Assembly (NCBI GenBank): GCA_963755155.1
Contig: CAVWIV010000003.1
Span: forward strand, 186,001-250,000
Source of the DNA: PALSA-612 sp963755155
GTDB taxonomy: Bacteria; Actinomycetota; Thermoleophilia; Gaiellales; Gaiellaceae
DNA length: 64,000 nt
Direction of reading: 5' to 3'
In this document: one piece after another, positions 48,222-57,055 of the stretch
Numbering within the stretch: position 1 is the stretch's first letter
Layout of the letters: each line of letters starts with the position of its first letter
Notes under the pieces: model-generated
Database searches by the model: none
Seen by the model: the letters and a program-made list of their open reading frames with translations, nothing else
What the model was told of the DNA's origin: nothing
Made by a program: the position numbers and the translations under genes

Positions 48222-49553
48222 GTGCAGCCCGAGACGAAGTACGCAAAGAAGGGCGACGTCCACATTGCGTACCAGGTGGTCGGAGAGGGGCCGCTCGACC
48301 TCGTTCTCTGCTCGCTGTGGTTCAGCCACCTCGAGGCGCGCTGGGACATTCCGAGCTTTGCGCACTACCTCCGGCGCCTCTCGTCGTTCACGCGTCTGAT
48401 CTCGTTCGACAAGCAGGGCATCGGGCTCTCGGACCCGGTGCCGCTCGACCACATGCCACCGATCGAGGAGTGGATGGACGACGTGCGCGTTGTCATGGAC
48501 GAGACCGGCTCCGAACGTGCGGCGCTCATGGGGGCGAACGAAGGCGCGATGATGGCCGCGGTCTTCGCCGCCACGTATCCGGAACGCGTCTCCGCGCTCG
48601 TGCTCGTGAATGCGACTGGGTGTCCGACGACGGGCCCCGACAACGAGTTCGGCCTGCCGCCTGACGTCACCGAGGGCGTCGTCAACCTCATCGGGACGAC
48701 CTGGGGCACGACCGAGGCGATGGCCACGCTCAACCCGAGCGTCGCAGGGGACGAGGCGGCCCTGGCTGCGTGGTCCCGCTTCCTGCGGCTGGCGGCGAGC
48801 CCGGCCGTCGCCGCCGCTGTCACGCGGATGATCTTCGAGCTCGACGTTCGCGAGGTGTTACCGACGATCCGCGTGCCGACGCTCGTCATCAACCGCCGCG
48901 GCAACCCGCTGATCCCCGTCGATGCCGGCCGTGAGGTGGCTCGGCGGATCCCGGGCGCGAAGTGGGTCGAGCTCCCCGGCGACGACTACGGCGTCGCGGT
49001 TGGGGACACCGACACGCTGATCGACCACGTGGAGGAGTTCCTCACGGGCGCCCGTCACGTCCACGACGGCGACCGGGTGCTCTCGACGGTGCTGTTCGCC
49101 GACATCGTCGCCTCCACCGAGCGCGCCGCCGAGCTGGGCGACGCGAAGTGGAGAGAGCTGCTGGAGGCCTTCGAGCACACCGCGCGGCAGGAGGTGCAGC
49201 GATTCGGCGGCGTCGTCGCCGACTTCGCCGGTGACGGCCTGCTGGCGAGCTTCGACGGGCCGGCACGGGCGGTGCGCTGCGCGTTCAAGATGCGCGAGGA
49301 TCTCCAGGCCGTGGGCCTGCCGATCAGGGCAGGTGTGCACACGGGTGAGGTGGAACGTCGCGGCGAGCGCATCGCCGGCGTCGGCGTCCACACCGCCGCA
49401 CGCGTGCTCGGGAAGGCCGACCCGGGCGAGGTGCTCGTGTCGCGCACAGTGAAGGATCTCGTGGCCGGGTCGGGGCTCGTCTTCTCGGACCGCGGCACGC
49501 ACCAGCTCAAGGGCGTTCCCGACGAGTGGCAGCTCTTCGCGGCGGCCGGGTAG
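48222..49553 (+). CDS. alpha/beta-hydrolase-like domain fused to class III nucleotide cyclase
   Basis: 443 residues. Residues 1-275 follow an alpha/beta-hydrolase (KQGIGLSDP, PTLVINRRGNPLIP), but the nucleophile elbow is GANEG with Asn106 in place of serine, and the usual histidine position reads GDDYGVAVGD. Residues 285-443 are a class III cyclase: metal aspartates 294 (TVLFADIVASTERAAELGD) and 338 (DFAGDGLLASFDG), then RAGVHTGEVERRGERIAGVGVHTAARV. It should make cAMP (or cGMP) under control of a catalytically dead, possibly ligand-sensing, hydrolase domain. GTG start. The fusion type is known in actinobacteria; loss of the nucleophile is the oddity. Confidence 0.85.
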   Translation: MQPETKYAKKGDVHIAYQVVGEGPLDLVLCSLWFSHLEARWDIPSFAHYLRRLSSFTRLISFDKQGIGLSDPVPLDHMPPIEEWMDDVRVVMDETGSERAALMGANEGAMMAAVFAATYPERVSALVLVNATGCPTTGPDNEFGLPPDVTEGVVNLIGTTWGTTEAMATLNPSVAGDEAALAAWSRFLRLAASPAVAAAVTRMIFELDVREVLPTIRVPTLVINRRGNPLIPVDAGREVARRIPGAKWVELPGDDYGVAVGDTDTLIDHVEEFLTGARHVHDGDRVLSTVLFADIVASTERAAELGDAKWRELLEAFEHTARQEVQRFGGVVADFAGDGLLASFDGPARAVRCAFKMREDLQAVGLPIRAGVHTGEVERRGERIAGVGVHTAARVLGKADPGEVLVSRTVKDLVAGSGLVFSDRGTHQLKGVPDEWQLFAAAG

Positions 49554-49556
49554 ACG

Positions 49557-52280
49557 CTAGACCGGAACCGCGATCACGACGACGTTGTCGCGGTAGTGGC
49601 CCTGCGCCTCGAGGAATGGCCCGCCGCACGTGACGAGCGCGAGTCGGTGCCGGCCGCGCGTCGCGTAGACGTCGGGCGGTAGCTTCGCCTTCGGCATCGT
49701 CCGCACCGAGACGATGCGGTACGTTCGCCGCGCGCCGCTCCGCGACGTGACGGTCACGCGATCGCCGACCCGCGCCTCCTTCAGCCGGTAGAACGCGCCG
49801 GGGCCTTGCGTGGCCGAGTCGACGTGCCCTGCGATGAGCACGGTCCCGGCCTTTGCACCCGGCGCCGCGCCGTCGCGCCACCAGGACGTGCGACGCACGT
49901 TCGGATGCGCGTCGAGCTCACCCTTGGCGACGTTGATGCCCGCCGGCGTCACCGGCGCGTTGATGCCGAGCGCACCGACCGCCACCCGCGCGGGAGCGCT
50001 GTTGGGCGCCGGTACCTGCCTCGCTATGCCGCCCTTGCTGCGGCCGGTGTTGATCGCGGGAGCAGCTAGCGACGTTTCCGCCACGAGCGCACACGCCGTC
50101 TCCGTCCCGACCACGAGCGGAGAGCTGAGGACACGCTCGCGGTAGGTGTAGAAGCCGACCTTCGCCAGCCGCACGCTCGGCGAGCGCAGCTCGCCGTCCC
50201 CCTTCGCGTACGAGGTCCCTTGCCAGTACGGCGTGCCTCCGCAAGAGATCTCCGAGCGCGACGGGAACGGCCCGAAGAGCTCGACGCCGATGCGCACCGG
50301 CGTCTTGCCGAGACCGCTGACGTTGATCGTGTCGTAGATCGCCGAGCCGTTACGCACGACGTCGTTCGAAACGACCGTCGTCACCCGCGGCTGAGCAATC
50401 GTCAGCGTCGTCTCCGCGGCGTCCGCGCACTCGGTGACCTCGGGGTTGTTCGCGATGCTGCGGGCGATCGTCTCCTGGTACGTGTAGAAGCCGGCCCTGT
50501 CGATCTCGACGGGCTGCGTCGTGTAGGTGCCGTCGCCCCGGGCGGAGAACGTTCCGCGCCAGTAGGGCTTGCCGGTGCACCGGATGGCGGACTCCGACGC
50601 GAACGGGCCGAACAGCGAGACCTTCACGGTGATCGCAAGCGCTCCGATGCCCGTGACGATCACCTTGTCGGTGATCCGGGCGCCGGGCCTGGTCGTCTGG
50701 TCCGAGATCCGCGTGCGCACCTCGGGCGTCGCGACGACGACGGTCGTCTCGGCGACCTCCGCGCACTTCGTCGTCGTGGCGCGGACGAAGCCACCCTCGT
50801 CGATCCACTCGCGGTAGGAGTAGAAGCCGGGCGTCTGGAGCGTGACGGGCTCGGTCTGGTACTCGCCGTCGGCCGGAGCCGCGAACGATCCCGTCCACAC
50901 CGCCTTCGTGTTGCACTTGATGACGTCCGGCGCGGCGAACGGGCCGTAGAGGGCCGCGTTCACGGTCACCGCTTCACCCGCGAGGCCCGTCACGCGAACG
51001 CGGTCGAAGATCGCCGCGCCAGGCGTCGTGGTTTGCGAGGACACGACCGTCGTCACACGCGGCTGCACCTCGACCCGGACGCGCTCCGAGGGGACGTTGC
51101 ACGGCGTCGTCAGCCCGATGTGACTCGCGTCGGGCGGGATCACCTCCTGGTACGAGTAGACGCCCGGTTTCGCGAGCCGGGTGGCTTCCGTCCGATACGT
51201 GCCTGGCCCGTTGGCGCGGAACGTCCCCCGCGCGGCCGGCTCACCGGTGCAAACGACCTGGTTGGCAGCACGGAACGGTCCGTAGAGAGCCCATCGGACT
51301 GTGCCGCGATAGCTCGGTTGCGCGCCCGTCAGCTTCACCTCGTCGCGCACGTTCTGGCCGACGAGTACCGTGCCGGGCCTCGCAACGGTCGACACCGTGA
51401 TTCTCGTCTTGCCGACGGTGACCGACGACTCGCCGGTGACGCGCTGCGAATCCGGCGCTAGGAGCCGCTGGCCGTTGCGGGCGCCGACAGGCGTGGTCGG
51501 GAAGTAGTAGGCGGGCAGGGTCGACGCGAGCGGCTCGCTTCGCGCCGTCAGCGTGACGTCACCCCCGTCCGCCGCCGTCAGCTCGATGCGCGCGATGCCG
51601 CTTTCGTCGGTCTCGACGCTGCCGGGCACCCCGGCCAGCCCGCTTCCGGAGAGGCCGAGCCTCACATTCGGGACGGCGGCGCCCGACTCGGCGAGGACAC
51701 GGATAGTGACGCTTGCCTTCGTGCCAACGGTCATGCGGTTCGGGAGGCCGCCGATGGCGACGCGGTACGGGCCGTGCAGCCGCTCCGAGTCGCGCGCGAC
51801 TCGTTCAAAGATCGCGCGCACGGCCGACCTGAAAGCGCTTGGGTCGACCTCTCCCGGCGCGGCGTCGACCATCTGGGAGTGGACATAGAGCATCACGGCC
51901 GCCTGCTGGTTCGGGCTGTTCGTCCGCCCGAACGTCCACGCCGCGTACGCCATCCGCCGCTGCCTCTCGAACGTCACGAGGTCACCGTCGCGGTTCCGCA
52001 GCTGGTCCGGCTCGACGAGCGCAAACTTCATCGCCTTCGACGGGTACCAGAAGCGAAGATCAATGCAAAACGTCCGCGCGACGTCGGCGACGGCGCCGCG
52101 GAAGTCCCCGAACCACCGCACTCCGTAGCGGTACGTGTCGTAGAAGCCGACGCCGGTCGTGCCGCAAGCGTTTCGCCCGTCGCGGGAGCACGGATCGTTC
52201 TGGTTCGGTGGCTCAGCTGCGAGTGCCGGCGTGGCCGAGAGCAGCGCTACGACGGCAACGAGCAGGCAGAGGCGACCCAC
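49557..52280 (-). CDS. surface protein: thioester domain, four Ig-like repeats, C-terminal sortase
   Basis: 907 residues. Signal peptide 1-21. Residues about 45-140 resemble a TQXA thioester domain: Cys72 in RTFCIDLRFWYPS and Gln125/126 in NSPNQQAAVMLYVHS are positioned to form an internal thioester that can bind host or surface molecules covalently. Residues about 180-260 are an Ig-like module. Four tandem repeats of about 105-110 residues follow (287-406, 407-517, 518-628, 629-740), each with a YGPF or FGPF motif and two cysteines. Residues 768-907 are a class E/F-type sortase: His819 (IAGHVDS), Cys885 (LVTCGG), Arg897 (HYRDN). No LPXTG or C-terminal membrane helix is seen. TAAGGT is 6 bases before the GTG. 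Confidence 0.8.
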   Translation of the reverse strand: MGRLCLLVAVVALLSATPALAAEPPNQNDPCSRDGRNACGTTGVGFYDTYRYGVRWFGDFRGAVADVARTFCIDLRFWYPSKAMKFALVEPDQLRNRDGDLVTFERQRRMAYAAWTFGRTNSPNQQAAVMLYVHSQMVDAAPGEVDPSAFRSAVRAIFERVARDSERLHGPYRVAIGGLPNRMTVGTKASVTIRVLAESGAAVPNVRLGLSGSGLAGVPGSVETDESGIARIELTAADGGDVTLTARSEPLASTLPAYYFPTTPVGARNGQRLLAPDSQRVTGESSVTVGKTRITVSTVARPGTVLVGQNVRDEVKLTGAQPSYRGTVRWALYGPFRAANQVVCTGEPAARGTFRANGPGTYRTEATRLAKPGVYSYQEVIPPDASHIGLTTPCNVPSERVRVEVQPRVTTVVSSQTTTPGAAIFDRVRVTGLAGEAVTVNAALYGPFAAPDVIKCNTKAVWTGSFAAPADGEYQTEPVTLQTPGFYSYREWIDEGGFVRATTTKCAEVAETTVVVATPEVRTRISDQTTRPGARITDKVIVTGIGALAITVKVSLFGPFASESAIRCTGKPYWRGTFSARGDGTYTTQPVEIDRAGFYTYQETIARSIANNPEVTECADAAETTLTIAQPRVTTVVSNDVVRNGSAIYDTINVSGLGKTPVRIGVELFGPFPSRSEISCGGTPYWQGTSYAKGDGELRSPSVRLAKVGFYTYRERVLSSPLVVGTETACALVAETSLAAPAINTGRSKGGIARQVPAPNSAPARVAVGALGINAPVTPAGINVAKGELDAHPNVRRTSWWRDGAAPGAKAGTVLIAGHVDSATQGPGAFYRLKEARVGDRVTVTSRSGARRTYRIVSVRTMPKAKLPPDVYATRGRHRLALVTCGGPFLEAQGHYRDNVVVIAVPV

Positions 52281-52286
52281 GCCTCG

Positions 52287-52292
52287 ACCTTA
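52287..52292 (-). promoter_or_regulatory. leaderless promoter hexamer of the sortase fusion gene
   Basis: TAAGGT on the minus strand, exactly 6 bases before GTG 52280; same hexamer and spacing as the AlkA-like gene. Confidence 0.5.
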
Positions 52293-52302
52293 GCGCCTCA
52301 GG

Positions 52303-54258
52303 TCACTCGTCGAGGGTGTCGCCTGCCGCACGCTCACGAATCTCTTCGCAAACTGCGGGATCGGCGAGCGTCGTCGTGTCGCCGAGGGGCCGGTTCTCGG
52401 CAACGTCGACCAACAACCGTCGCATGATCTTCCCGGACCGGGTCTTCGGCAGCTCCGGCGTGAAGAGGATGTTGGCGGGCTTCGCGATCGGCCCGATCAC
52501 CTTCGCAACGTGGTCGCGGAGCTCTTCGAGCATCTCCACCGAGCCTTCGTCTCCGCCCTTGAGCGTCACGAAGGCGACGATGGCCTGGCCCGTGAGGCGA
52601 TCGGCGCGGCCACAAACGGCCGCCTCCGCGACGCCGTGATGGTCGACGAGCGCCGACTCGACCTCGATCGTGGAGATGCGGTGCCCTGACACGTTCATGA
52701 CGTCGTCCACGCGGCCGAGCAGCCAGAAGTCGCCGTCCTCGTCGACGCGGGCGCCGTCGCCGGCGAAGTAGACGCCTGGGAAGCGGCTCCAGTACGTCTC
52801 GACGTAGCGCTGGTGGTCGCCGTAGATGCCGCGGAGCATCGCCGGCCACGGCCGCCTGAGCACGAGATAGCCGCCGCCGCCCGGGCCGACCTCGTTGCCC
52901 TCGTCGTCGTAGACGGCCGCGTCGATGCCGGGGAACGGCCGTGTCGCGGAGCCCGGCTTGGTCGTCGTGATCCCCGGCAGCGGCGTGATGAGGATCATCC
53001 CTGTCTCCGTCTGCCACCACGTATCCACGATCGGGCAGCGCTCGCCGCCGATGTGCTCGTGGTACCACATCCATGCCTCGGGGTTGATCGGCTCGCCGAC
53101 CGAGCCCAGCAGCCGCAGCGACGAGAGGTCGTGCTTCTGCGCGTGCTCCGGGCCCCACTTCATGTGCGCGCGGATGGCCGTCGGCGCCGTGTAGAGGATC
53201 GTGACCTTGTAGCGCTCGACGATGTCCCACCAGCGGTCGCGGTCGGGGAAGTCCGGCGTGCCTTCGTAGAGGACGCTCGTCGAGCCGTTGCACAGCGGCC
53301 CGTAGACGATGTAGCTGTGCCCCGTGACCCAGCCGATGTCGGCTGCGCACCAGTACACGTCCTCGTCGGGCTTCAGGTCGAAGATGTAGTTGTGCGTCGT
53401 GGCGACGCCGACGAGGTAGCCGCCCGTCGTGTGGACGATGCCCTTCGGCTTGGCGGTCGTGCCGCTCGTATAGAGGAGGTAGAGGAGGTCCTCGGCGTCC
53501 ATCGGCTCGCACGGGCACGTGGCCGGATCTGATGGCTGTCCGTCGGTGAGGTCGCGCCAGGTCATGTCGCGTCCTTCGACCATGGCCACGTCGCCCATCG
53601 TGCGCTGCCCCACGACCACCGCCTTCACGGTCGGGCACGACTCGAGCGCCTCGTCGACATTGGCTTTGAGCGGAACCTGCTGCCCGCGGCGCCAGCCCTC
53701 GTCCTGCGTGATGAGCACTTCGCACTGCATGTCGTTGAGCCGCCCGGCCAGCGCGTCCGCTGAGAAGCCGCCGAAGACGACTGTGTGCGGCGCGCCGAGC
53801 CGCGCGCAGGCGAGCATCGCGACCGGCAGGCCAGGCCCCATGCCCATGTAGATCCCCACGGGCGTGCCCTTCCTCACGCCGAGCGCCTTCAGGCCGTTGG
53901 CCGCGCGGACAACCTCGTCGAGCAGCGCCTGGTACGTGAGCGGCGCCCGGTCGTCCTCGGGCTCGCCCTCGAAGTAGAAGGCAATCTTCTCGCCCTTCCC
54001 CGCCTCCACGTGGCGATCGAGGCAGTTGAAGCAGACGTTGAGCGTGCCGCCCACGAACCACTTCGCGTACGGGGCCTCCCACTCGAGCACGGTGTGGAAG
54101 TCGTCGAACCACGTCACCCGCTCGCGTGCCTCGCGGGCCCAGAACTCCTCGAAGGGAATGTCGTAGATGTCCGGCTGCGCGTTCGCCTGCGCCGCGAACT
54201 CGGGCGACGGCGCGTACCGACGCTCCTCGTGGAGCAGGGTTTCGATGGCCTCGTTCAT
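52303..54258 (-). CDS. acs: acetyl-CoA synthetase
   Basis: 651 residues, the normal length. It activates acetate via acetyl-AMP. ATP loop LLYTSGTTAKPKGIVHTTGG, DIGWVTGHSYIVYGPL, DTWWQTETGMILI, and the C-terminal PKTRSGKIMRRLL whose lysine is the known acetylation site of Acs enzymes. Its ATG overlaps the stop of the MFS-cyclic-nucleotide-binding gene (ATGA), so both are made from one message. This links acetate use to a cyclic-nucleotide-binding transporter. Confidence 0.95.
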   Translation of the reverse strand: MNEAIETLLHEERRYAPSPEFAAQANAQPDIYDIPFEEFWAREARERVTWFDDFHTVLEWEAPYAKWFVGGTLNVCFNCLDRHVEAGKGEKIAFYFEGEPEDDRAPLTYQALLDEVVRAANGLKALGVRKGTPVGIYMGMGPGLPVAMLACARLGAPHTVVFGGFSADALAGRLNDMQCEVLITQDEGWRRGQQVPLKANVDEALESCPTVKAVVVGQRTMGDVAMVEGRDMTWRDLTDGQPSDPATCPCEPMDAEDLLYLLYTSGTTAKPKGIVHTTGGYLVGVATTHNYIFDLKPDEDVYWCAADIGWVTGHSYIVYGPLCNGSTSVLYEGTPDFPDRDRWWDIVERYKVTILYTAPTAIRAHMKWGPEHAQKHDLSSLRLLGSVGEPINPEAWMWYHEHIGGERCPIVDTWWQTETGMILITPLPGITTTKPGSATRPFPGIDAAVYDDEGNEVGPGGGGYLVLRRPWPAMLRGIYGDHQRYVETYWSRFPGVYFAGDGARVDEDGDFWLLGRVDDVMNVSGHRISTIEVESALVDHHGVAEAAVCGRADRLTGQAIVAFVTLKGGDEGSVEMLEELRDHVAKVIGPIAKPANILFTPELPKTRSGKIMRRLLVDVAENRPLGDTTTLADPAVCEEIRERAAGDTLDE

Positions 54259-55874
54259 GCGCGCGATCCTAACTTGCGGGCGCGGTCCTCCAGACGGTCG
54301 GCAGCGAGCTCGTGGGCTGCGCCGTAGCCGGCGACGGCGGTCAGGAACGCGTTCTTGTCGAGCGCGTACAGCAGCCCGTCGCAGAGCGCCGTCACCGTCG
54401 CAGACCGAGGAACCTCGCGGAGCAGCGCGATCTCGCCGAAGCCGTCGCAGCGCGCGAGCTCCGCGAGGACGATGCCTTCAGCCGACACCTCGAAGCGCCC
54501 GTCGCAGACGGCGTAGAACCGGTCCCCCGCCTCGCCTTCGCGAATCACCGTCTCACCGCTCGTCACGTGCACAGGCTCGAGCGCTCGCGCGAGCGCCTCG
54601 AGCTCCGGCGGCGGCAGGCCGGCGAACAAGGGCATCGAGCGCAGCAGGGAGATCTCGACGACCGGCACCGTGCGGTCGGCGTCGATTCGCAAGAGCTTGC
54701 GGCCCATGAGCAGCGCGACGAGTGGCAAGACGGCTCCGACGCCGACGATCGCCGCGCGTGCGCCGCCCACGGCGACGAGCAGCGGCGTCAGGAGCGAGCC
54801 GATGGCCAGCCCCGCCATCGTCAGCCCTTCGAGCACGCCGAACACGCGCGAGAGGAACTCCGGCGGGCCGGTGCGCTGGAGCAACGTCCGGCCTGCCACG
54901 TCGAGCAGGAGGCGGCCGGCGCCTGCAACCGCAAGCAGCGCGAGGGCCGCGCCCACACGAGGGACGACCGCGAGTGCGACGAAAGCCGCCAGCCACACGC
55001 CGGCGCCGACCAGCACCGCGGGCGCCAGATGCCTCCGGCCCACCAGCAGCGCGGTGGCCCCGATGGCGAGCACGCCGCCGGCGCCGAAGGCCGCGTTGAG
55101 GTAACCCGCCCAGGCCTCCCCTTCATTCAGTACGTCGATGGCGAGCACGACGTACAGCACGTCGAGAGCGCCGATCGCGACGAACTGGGCCGCGAGCAGC
55201 AACACGAGCAGCCGCGGCTCGGGCTCCGTGCGCATGATGCGGAAGCCCGCCAGCGCCTCGCCGACCGTCGTGTCGCTCGCCGCATGCGCGCCCGGCTGAG
55301 GCCCTACGACAGGGCGTACGAGCAGCGCGGACGCTACGGAGACCCCCGCGGCGGCCACGAGCACGGTGCCGGTCTCGCCGACGGCTAGCAGCACGCCTGC
55401 CACCGCTGGAGCGACGAGCACGCTCACGCTCTCGATCCAGCCCGAAACGACGTTCACGGCCGTCAGCTCGTCTGGTGTGCGAGCGAGTGCCGGAGCTAGC
55501 GCGGCCTGCGTCGGGCGGGTGATGGTGATCGCGCTCGCCGCGACCGCGGCACCGGCGTAGACGACGAGCTGGTCGGCGTCGAGGAGCATCGCCGCTCCGG
55601 TGAGGCTGTACGCGGATGCCTGGATGACGTAGCCGACGGCCAGCACGCGGGCCGGGCGGTACCGGTCGGCCGCGCCGGCGGCGAATGGCGCGATGAGAGC
55701 CGCGGGTACGAGCTGGGCGAGAGCAACGAGCCCGGCGGCCGTCGCGCCGCCCTGGTCGAACGCGAACACGAGGATCGCGATCCACGTCCCCCACTCCGCG
55801 GCGTTGAAGCCTGCGAACGCCAGCAGCACCCTCCGGAGCTCGCGGTTCCGGACGACGGCCGCGAGGGGGTGCAA
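54255..55874 (-). CDS. MFS transporter fused to a cyclic-nucleotide-binding domain
   Basis: 539 residues. Residues 1-400 are a 12-helix MFS domain (NRELRRVLLAFAGFNAAEWGTWIAILVF in two pieces, AAGAADRYRPARVL). Residues about 410-520 are a Crp-like cNMP-binding domain (FAGLPPPELEALARAL, IREGEAGDRFYAVCDGRFEV) with an intact phosphate-binding cassette FGEIALLREVPRSATV, including the glutamate and arginine that hold cAMP. TTG start, 5 bases after TAACGT on the minus strand. First gene of an operon with acs. Transport substrate unknown; acetate or another acid is a guess from context. Confidence 0.85.
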   Translation of the reverse strand: MHPLAAVVRNRELRRVLLAFAGFNAAEWGTWIAILVFAFDQGGATAAGLVALAQLVPAALIAPFAAGAADRYRPARVLAVGYVIQASAYSLTGAAMLLDADQLVVYAGAAVAASAITITRPTQAALAPALARTPDELTAVNVVSGWIESVSVLVAPAVAGVLLAVGETGTVLVAAAGVSVASALLVRPVVGPQPGAHAASDTTVGEALAGFRIMRTEPEPRLLVLLLAAQFVAIGALDVLYVVLAIDVLNEGEAWAGYLNAAFGAGGVLAIGATALLVGRRHLAPAVLVGAGVWLAAFVALAVVPRVGAALALLAVAGAGRLLLDVAGRTLLQRTGPPEFLSRVFGVLEGLTMAGLAIGSLLTPLLVAVGGARAAIVGVGAVLPLVALLMGRKLLRIDADRTVPVVEISLLRSMPLFAGLPPPELEALARALEPVHVTSGETVIREGEAGDRFYAVCDGRFEVSAEGIVLAELARCDGFGEIALLREVPRSATVTALCDGLLYALDKNAFLTAVAGYGAAHELAADRLEDRARKLGSRA

Positions 55875-55882
55875 CGTGGACG

Positions 55883-57016
55883 TTACGGGCTCAGTTCGTA
55901 CGGGTAATCGGTGAGATTCTCGCAGCCGTCTTCCGTGACGAGCACGAGATCCTCGAGGCGACAGCCGCCGAAGCCAGGCCGGTAAAGCCCCGGCTCGACC
56001 GTCACGACATCACCTGCGACGAGCGGTGACGCGGGTGCGAGTCCCATGCCCGGATCCTCGTGCACCTCCAGGCCGACCCCGTGGCCGAGGCCGTGGAAGA
56101 ACCCGTCCTCGAGCGTCTCCCCGAGGTCTTTCGTCAGCAACGTCTTGTAGCCGTGCTCCTGGAAGAGCTCGCAGGTTCCGCGGTAGAGCTCGTGGCCGGA
56201 CGCGCCCGCCCGCACGCCCGCGATCGCCTCGTCGAGCGCCTGCTTCACCAGCCGGTGATACTCGACGAGCTCCTCCGGCGGCTCGCCGACGCAGTACGTC
56301 CTCGTCATGTCGGCGTGGCAGCCGGTCTGGCGGTCCTTCGGCCAGAGGTCGATGACGACCGGCTCGCCCGGTGAGATCGGCCCGAACCCCATCTCGTGGC
56401 CGATCGCGCTCTGCCCGCCGTGGGAGACGATCAGCTCGTCGGCCGCCATGTCGTGGGCCGTGAAGACCTCCCCGATCTCCTGCTTGATGCGCTCGCACGT
56501 GAGCGGCTCGCCGTCGAGCATCAGCACGTCGCCCGACGCGTCTGAACGCCGCAGGAGATCGCGCGCCACGTCCATCGCCGCCTCGGCCGCGCGCTGAGCA
56601 CGGCGGATGCCCTCCAGCTCGGCCGCGTTCTTCACACGCCGGCGCCGCGTGAACTCCTCGCGGTCGACGGTGAGCTCGAGCCCCGCCGCGCGCAGGTGGT
56701 CGGCGAGCTCGACGGGAAACCCTGGCGGGACGACGGCCGACTTGATGCCGATCGAACGGCAGGCACGCTCGGCGACGTGAAGGTACAGCTCCTCCCGCGA
56801 CACGCCCTGGTCGAGCAGCTCCTCCCAGCCCAGCTCGTCCCACGACAGCACGTCCACGCCCGTCCCGCGCACGCGCGGCACCTCGAGCGAGTGGATGGCG
56901 ACGATCCGCCTGCCGTTCCGCTCCGCGTAGAGGAAGGGGTCGGGGATGGGGACGGCCACCTCGTGGCGCAGCTCCGGCGAGCGCAGCGTGTCTCCGTAAG
57001 CGAGGACATCCGGCAC
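55883..57016 (-). CDS. M24 family Xaa-Pro aminopeptidase
   Basis: About 377 residues. Metal ligands of the pita-bread fold are visible: VIDLWPKDRQTGCHADMTRTY (two Asp region), HGLGHGVGLEVHEDPGM (His), VVTVEPGLYRPGFGGCRLEDLVLV (two Glu). It removes N-terminal residues before proline. GTG 57016 is preferred because TAGCAT (reverse of 57025-57030) is 8 bases upstream; a TTG at 57025 overlaps that hexamer. Ends 8 bases from the MFS-CNB start. Confidence 0.9.
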   Translation of the reverse strand: MPDVLAYGDTLRSPELRHEVAVPIPDPFLYAERNGRRIVAIHSLEVPRVRGTGVDVLSWDELGWEELLDQGVSREELYLHVAERACRSIGIKSAVVPPGFPVELADHLRAAGLELTVDREEFTRRRRVKNAAELEGIRRAQRAAEAAMDVARDLLRRSDASGDVLMLDGEPLTCERIKQEIGEVFTAHDMAADELIVSHGGQSAIGHEMGFGPISPGEPVVIDLWPKDRQTGCHADMTRTYCVGEPPEELVEYHRLVKQALDEAIAGVRAGASGHELYRGTCELFQEHGYKTLLTKDLGETLEDGFFHGLGHGVGLEVHEDPGMGLAPASPLVAGDVVTVEPGLYRPGFGGCRLEDLVLVTEDGCENLTDYPYELSP

Positions 57017-57024
57017 GGCCCGCA

Positions 57025-57047
57025 ATGCTAAACGCCACCACTAGACT
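57025..57047. promoter_or_regulatory. divergent leaderless promoters, Xaa-Pro peptidase and amidohydrolase
   Basis: Minus TAGCAT (57025-57030) is 8 bases from GTG 57016; plus TAGACT (57042-57047) is 8 bases from GTG 57056. Confidence 0.5.
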
Positions 57048-57055
57048 CAGTGGTC

